Source: Selenomonadaceae bacterium (lineage in GTDB: Bacteria; Bacillota; Negativicutes; Selenomonadales; Selenomonadaceae). Taken from it: 64,000 bases of DNA. The stretch is taken from assembly GCA_017428215.1 (NCBI GenBank), contig JAFRRH010000022.1, positions 90,756-154,755 on the forward strand, written 5' to 3'. The stretch's first letter is position 1. The number at the start of each line of letters is the position of its first letter. Under the pieces are notes generated by a model that was given only the letters and a program-made list of their open reading frames with translations, was not told where the DNA came from and ran no database searches. Position numbers and translations under genes: made by a program. Positions 60,652-64,000 of this stretch are shown here, one piece after another.

Positions 60652-61881
60652 GTGGCAAAAGTCAACGAAAATTATTTGAAACTCCCCGGTAGCTATCTTT
60701 TCTCGGAAGTCGGTAAACGCGCTGCCAAATTCCAAAAAGAAAATCCTGACGCAAAAATTATTCGACTCGGTATCGGCGACGTTACTCGCCCGCTCCCGCA
60801 AGTTTGTATTGACGCAATGAAACGCGCCGCCGACGAAATGGGCAAGGTTGAAACTTTCCGCGGCTATGGTCCCGAACAAGGCTATGCATTTCTGCGCGAA
60901 AAAATTGTTGATTTTAATTATAAGCGTCGCGGGCTTGACGTTAGCGCGGACGAAATTTTTATTAGCGACGGCTCCAAGTGCGACTGCGGAAATATCCAAG
61001 AGATTTTCTCGCTCGACAGCAAAATTGCAATCGCCGATCCTGTTTATCCCGTTTATCTCGATACAAACGTTATGGCGGGTAGAACTGGCAACTTGAAAGC
61101 CGACGGACATTTTGAGGGCGTTACTTATCTGCCATGCAGTGCTGAAAATAATTTCTCGCCGAAGCCGCCCGCTGAAAAAGTCGACATGGTTTATCTTTGC
61201 TCTCCGAACAATCCGACGGGCACGACGCTTGATAAGCCCGCGCTTGAAGCTTGGGTTGCCTACGCTAAAGAAAATGACGCCGTGATCCTCTTCGACGCCG
61301 CCTATGCCGCTTATATTACCGAAGATAACGTTCCGCGTTCCATTTACGAAATTGACGGTGCACGCGACGTAGCGATTGAGTTCCGCTCCTTTAGCAAAAC
61401 TGCCGGCTTTACTGGTACACGTTGCGGCTACATTGTCATTCCCGAAGGTTTGACAGGCACAACATCGACGGGCGAGCGCGTTCCGTTTAAAAATCTTTGG
61501 GCGCGTCGTCACACTACAAAGTTTAATGGCACGAGCTATATTACTCAACGCGGCGCAGAAGCGATTTACTCCGACGAAGGGCAATCGCAAGTCAAAGAGC
61601 TTGTAACTTACTATCTGGAGAACGCCAAAATTATCCGTGAGAGTTTAAGCGCGGCGGGTTTGACAACTTATGGCGGAATTAACGCTCCTTATATATGGCT
61701 TAAAACTCCCGCTGATATTCCTTCGAGTTGGGACTTCTTCGACGTGCTCCTGCGTAAATTGCACATTATCGGAACGCCTGGTGCGGGCTTTGGTCCTTGC
61801 GGCGAAGGCTACTTGCGATTAACTTCCTTTAACAGCAGAGAAAATACCATTGAGGCTTGCGAACGTCTGAAAAAGTTTTAA
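60652..61881 (+). CDS. dapL: LL-diaminopimelate aminotransferase
   Basis: The 409-residue PLP enzyme converts tetrahydrodipicolinate directly to LL-diaminopimelate using glutamate, for lysine and peptidoglycan synthesis. DapL-type stretches are [65 protein letters not shown] and the PLP lysine in [15 protein letters not shown]. The start is GTG behind AAGGAGG. The gene stands alone between tRNA-Ser and its own terminator. Confidence 0.94.
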   Translation: MAKVNENYLKLPGSYLFSEVGKRAAKFQKENPDAKIIRLGIGDVTRPLPQVCIDAMKRAADEMGKVETFRGYGPEQGYAFLREKIVDFNYKRRGLDVSADEIFISDGSKCDCGNIQEIFSLDSKIAIADPVYPVYLDTNVMAGRTGNLKADGHFEGVTYLPCSAENNFSPKPPAEKVDMVYLCSPNNPTGTTLDKPALEAWVAYAKENDAVILFDAAYAAYITEDNVPRSIYEIDGARDVAIEFRSFSKTAGFTGTRCGYIVIPEGLTGTTSTGERVPFKNLWARRHTTKFNGTSYITQRGAEAIYSDEGQSQVKELVTYYLENAKIIRESLSAAGLTTYGGINAPYIWLKTPADIPSSWDFFDVLLRKLHIIGTPGAGFGPCGEGYLRLTSFNSRENTIEACERLKKF

Positions 61882-61923
61882 ATTGTTCGATTCGTACTGC
61901 ACCAACAATTTTATCCATAAAAA

Positions 61924-61946
61924 CCGGCATATGCCGGAATTTTTTT
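61924..61946 (+). terminator. dapL terminator
   Basis: CCGGCATATGCCGG palindrome followed by AATTTTTTT. Confidence 0.75.
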
Positions 61947-62057
61947 GTCTAAATAATTCATATACCTGCTGAAGGAAATAATTACGGCACAACGAATAAT
62001 TTTTAGTGATTAATGCAGTTTTAACAAAGGTATGGTAAATTTTATTTAAGGAGAGTG

Positions 62058-63176
62058 ATGAAAATGAAGGTGCCAAAAATTTTAACGGCAATCGCAACGG
62101 CGGCGATATTGCTGGCAACGAGCGCGGGCGTATCAGCTGAAACCAAGACATTTGTCGACGGCGTGGACTGGAAAAACCGAGTAATCACCGTGACGGGCGA
62201 AGGCGTCGTTCCGCCGGACGCGGTCAATTACACGCAGGCAAAAGGTTTGGCGTCAAAAGCTGCAAGGGCTGATGCTTATCGCAAATTGGGCGAAATTATC
62301 AACGGCGTGCGAGTCGAGGGCGAAACGACTGTTGAAAAAATGCTTACAGTTCGAGACCAAATAAAACTTAAAGTTGCCGCGACGATAAAGGGCGCAACGG
62401 TTATCAATGAAACATTTTTGAGCGACGGCGGCTATCGCGTAGTAATGCAAGTTCCGCTGTTCGCCTCGTCGAATTCACTTGCGAGCGCGGTCTTTGAAAA
62501 GACGTCGGCAGTAGAGCCTTTCCCAAATCCGGTGTTAGAAGTAGAACCTAGCGTAGCTCCTTACGGCTCCACGACACCCGTTAAACAAAGAATCAATGTC
62601 ACGACAACTGTAACTGTGCAGGAAGAAACTGTTACGCCCACGACACCTTATCGGTCGCCGCTTTCGAGAATGTCCGTTAAATCGCTGGACTCAATCATCT
62701 TGCAAAAGCTGGAGGCAAATTCATTCACGGTGCAACAGCCAACTTATCAACAGCCCGTTCCTAATTCCCAAATTACCGCCGACGTCCCAACAAGTAGCAC
62801 GCCTGTACGCAGAACAGTAGCAGAATACGCCTCACTTGCGCAAGGCGATTACACGGGCTTAATCGTCGACTGCAGAGGTTTGGACTTGCAACCGGTCATG
62901 AGTGCTGTAATTAAAAATTCTAACGGCACGAAAATTTACGGTCACAAAAACCTTGATATTGACAAAGTAATTTCTATGGGAATGGCGGATTACGTTGACG
63001 ATACGGAAAATGTCGCCCGCGCTGGAGAAAATCCGTTGGTGGTTAAAGCGGTAGCAGTGGAAGACTTCAACAGTAATCCCGTCTTGGCTATTCCAGATTC
63101 AAATCGTGTATTGATTGAAAATCACGCCACGAAATTTTTGAAGGACTTAAAAGTTGTATTCCTCTTCGACGAATGA
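62058..63176 (+). CDS. Secreted LPP20-like protein of unknown function
   Basis: The 372-residue product has a Sec signal (KILTAIATAAILLATSAGVSA, cleavage near VSA-ET; no lipobox). The next ~120 residues (WKNRVITVTGEGVVPPDA, AKGLASKAARADAYRKLGEIINGVRVEGETTVEKM) match the LPP20-like pattern of periplasmic proteins, including the alanine-rich helix. A Pro/Thr/Val-rich linker follows (~160-260), then a second domain (GLIVDCRGLDLQPVMSAVIK) with homologues of unknown role in Negativicutes. The start is ATG 62058 or 62064, both downstream of AAGGAGAG. It is monocistronic. Confidence 0.7.
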   Translation: MKMKVPKILTAIATAAILLATSAGVSAETKTFVDGVDWKNRVITVTGEGVVPPDAVNYTQAKGLASKAARADAYRKLGEIINGVRVEGETTVEKMLTVRDQIKLKVAATIKGATVINETFLSDGGYRVVMQVPLFASSNSLASAVFEKTSAVEPFPNPVLEVEPSVAPYGSTTPVKQRINVTTTVTVQEETVTPTTPYRSPLSRMSVKSLDSIILQKLEANSFTVQQPTYQQPVPNSQITADVPTSSTPVRRTVAEYASLAQGDYTGLIVDCRGLDLQPVMSAVIKNSNGTKIYGHKNLDIDKVISMGMADYVDDTENVARAGENPLVVKAVAVEDFNSNPVLAIPDSNRVLIENHATKFLKDLKVVFLFDE

Positions 63177-63199
63177 TAAATAAAAATTTGCAATAAAAA

Positions 63200-63232
63200 A
63201 ACCGCTCCGAATTTTAGGGCGGTTAATTTTTT
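63200..63232 (+). terminator. Terminator after the LPP20-like gene
   Basis: AACCGCTC / GGGCGGTT hairpin (8 bp with one G-U) followed by AATTTTTTA. Confidence 0.7.
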
Positions 63233-63381
63233 ATGTCATTACAAAACTTATTTTGTTAATGCCGTCTACATTTTTAAAAGACTTAGAAGATAAGTTAAGA
63301 AACGATTAAGCCAAAAATAAAATCTTGATCACAATCTATTGCTTAATTGTCGAATAAAGCTTACGTTTTAAGAACTGGTGT

Positions 63382-63865
63382 TCATAACCGCTTAAGTAAG
63401 GTGTGAATATAGGAAATCTTAATCAAGGTTTTAGCAGAAGTAACGCTCAGCTCGTAATCCTTTGAAAGACGACGAGAATGATTGAACCAAGCAAACTTTC
63501 TACTCTCAAACCGAAATATTTGCATACTTCGTAGACAAAGGAGCCGCGATAACCACCATTAATGTTTGCGTCGGTTCTTCGCTTAAACCTGCTGAGCGAC
63601 GAGTAAGCCGCACAAGGTTAGTGAGAATTGAGTCCCAAAGACCGGAAAAGCGTGCTCGGCGATAAAAGCTGTGCACCGTGAACATTGGTGGAAAATCATG
63701 CGGTAAATTACGCCACTGACAAGGCGTCTTTACCAAGTACAGCACTGCATTTAACAATTCGAGCTTTTCCCATATAAGTGTGGCGCAGGTGTGGCGTCCG
63801 TCGTGCGGCAAATGATTCGCCAATAGTGGCAATTCATCCCAAATTTGCAAACTTTTTTTAGCCAT
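63382..63865 (-). pseudogene. Decayed IS5-family transposase
   Basis: The first 119 residues hold the N-terminal helix-turn-helix/DUF4096 part of IS5-type transposases (TPCQWRNLPHDFPPMFTVHSFYRRARFSGLWDSIL). After a frameshift and a deletion of roughly 100 residues that removes the DDE core, another frame gives the usual C-terminus (FNHSRRLSKDYELSV ... HTLLKRL, stop at 63384). It cannot be active. I could not identify terminal inverted repeats or a target-site duplication. Confidence 0.8.
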
Positions 63866-63910
63866 TGGAACAAGGCGATTCTTTCCCGCCTTAGTATTTC
63901 TGCCGCTCTG

Positions 63911-64000
63911 CTAAATTAAAGCGACATTCGCGCCCAAATCCTCTTCACTTTCCTCTTTCGTGGGAAGTTCGACTAATGTAGCGTAGTTCGTCGTGACAAT
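63911..64000 (-). CDS. C-terminal tail of an unidentified protein (start beyond window)
   Basis: A frame open from the right edge ends at a TAG (63913-63911) after about 29 residues rich in Glu (ELPTKEESEEDLGANVALI). It is too short for identification and may not be coding. Confidence 0.25.
   Translation of the reverse strand: MVTTNYATLVELPTKEESEEDLGANVALI

Overview
The window looks like a chromosomal segment of a gut- or rumen-type anaerobe of the Negativicutes (Selenomonadales-like). The placement is an inference from gene content: LL-diaminopimelate aminotransferase (DapL), an orphan HypF, several lineage-style RTX-like repeat proteins, ferredoxin-type oxidoreductases, GdpP/YybS, and Gram-positive-type promoters and terminators. 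Coding density is high, and many starts are TTG or GTG with a clear Shine-Dalgarno (SD) sequence.

Layout. 1-5.6 kb: a truncated DUF6056-like membrane protein gene, an RTX-like metallopeptidase gene, and a broken paralogue that has lost its zinc site. 5.6-16.7 kb: cobB sirtuin, metQ-type lipoprotein, an acyltransferase-CapA-SGNH gene interrupted at a G8 tract, hypF, pyrG, tRNA-Pro, a zinc/manganese-binding lipoprotein and a class I aminotransferase. 16.8-23.0 kb: an M15 peptidase joined to a complete oligopeptide ABC operon (oppABCDF), with a perfect palindrome over its promoter.

23.1-52 kb is a large myo-inositol catabolism region: iolI, iolG (three clear copies plus one more Gfo/Idh/MocA enzyme), a DeoR regulator, an Fe-alcohol dehydrogenase, a ferredoxin-type aldo/keto reductase, iolJ, a transaldolase, iolC, iolB, iolD, two tandem IolT-like permeases, iolE, an AraC regulator, a GH1 6-phospho-beta-glucosidase, a TIM-barrel isomerase, a GPH symporter, a GntP permease and iolH. 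Together these can import inositols, oxidise and dehydrate the ring, open it, phosphorylate the product and cleave it to dihydroxyacetone phosphate and malonate semialdehyde. No iolA is present; reductive disposal by the Fe-ADH is a plausible alternative. A GIY-YIG nuclease gene with 17-residue repeats sits inside the cluster on the opposite strand.

The most unusual locus is at 48.08-49.07 kb. Three tandem ~352-bp units each have a strong sense promoter, a hairpin that masks the ribosome binding site, a 24-residue hydrophobic peptide ORF, complementary 5' and 3' arms, a terminator, and a convergent antisense promoter whose transcript would end in the same RBS hairpin. This is the architecture of a type I toxin-antitoxin system in triplicate, with a peptide family I do not recognise.

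51.8-64 kb: an AraC-PHP phosphatase-sulfite reductase-like-PiT operon, an RTX-yybS-gdpP operon, tRNA-Ser(GCU), dapL, a secreted LPP20-like protein, a decayed IS5-type transposase and the C-terminal tail of a further reading frame at the right edge.
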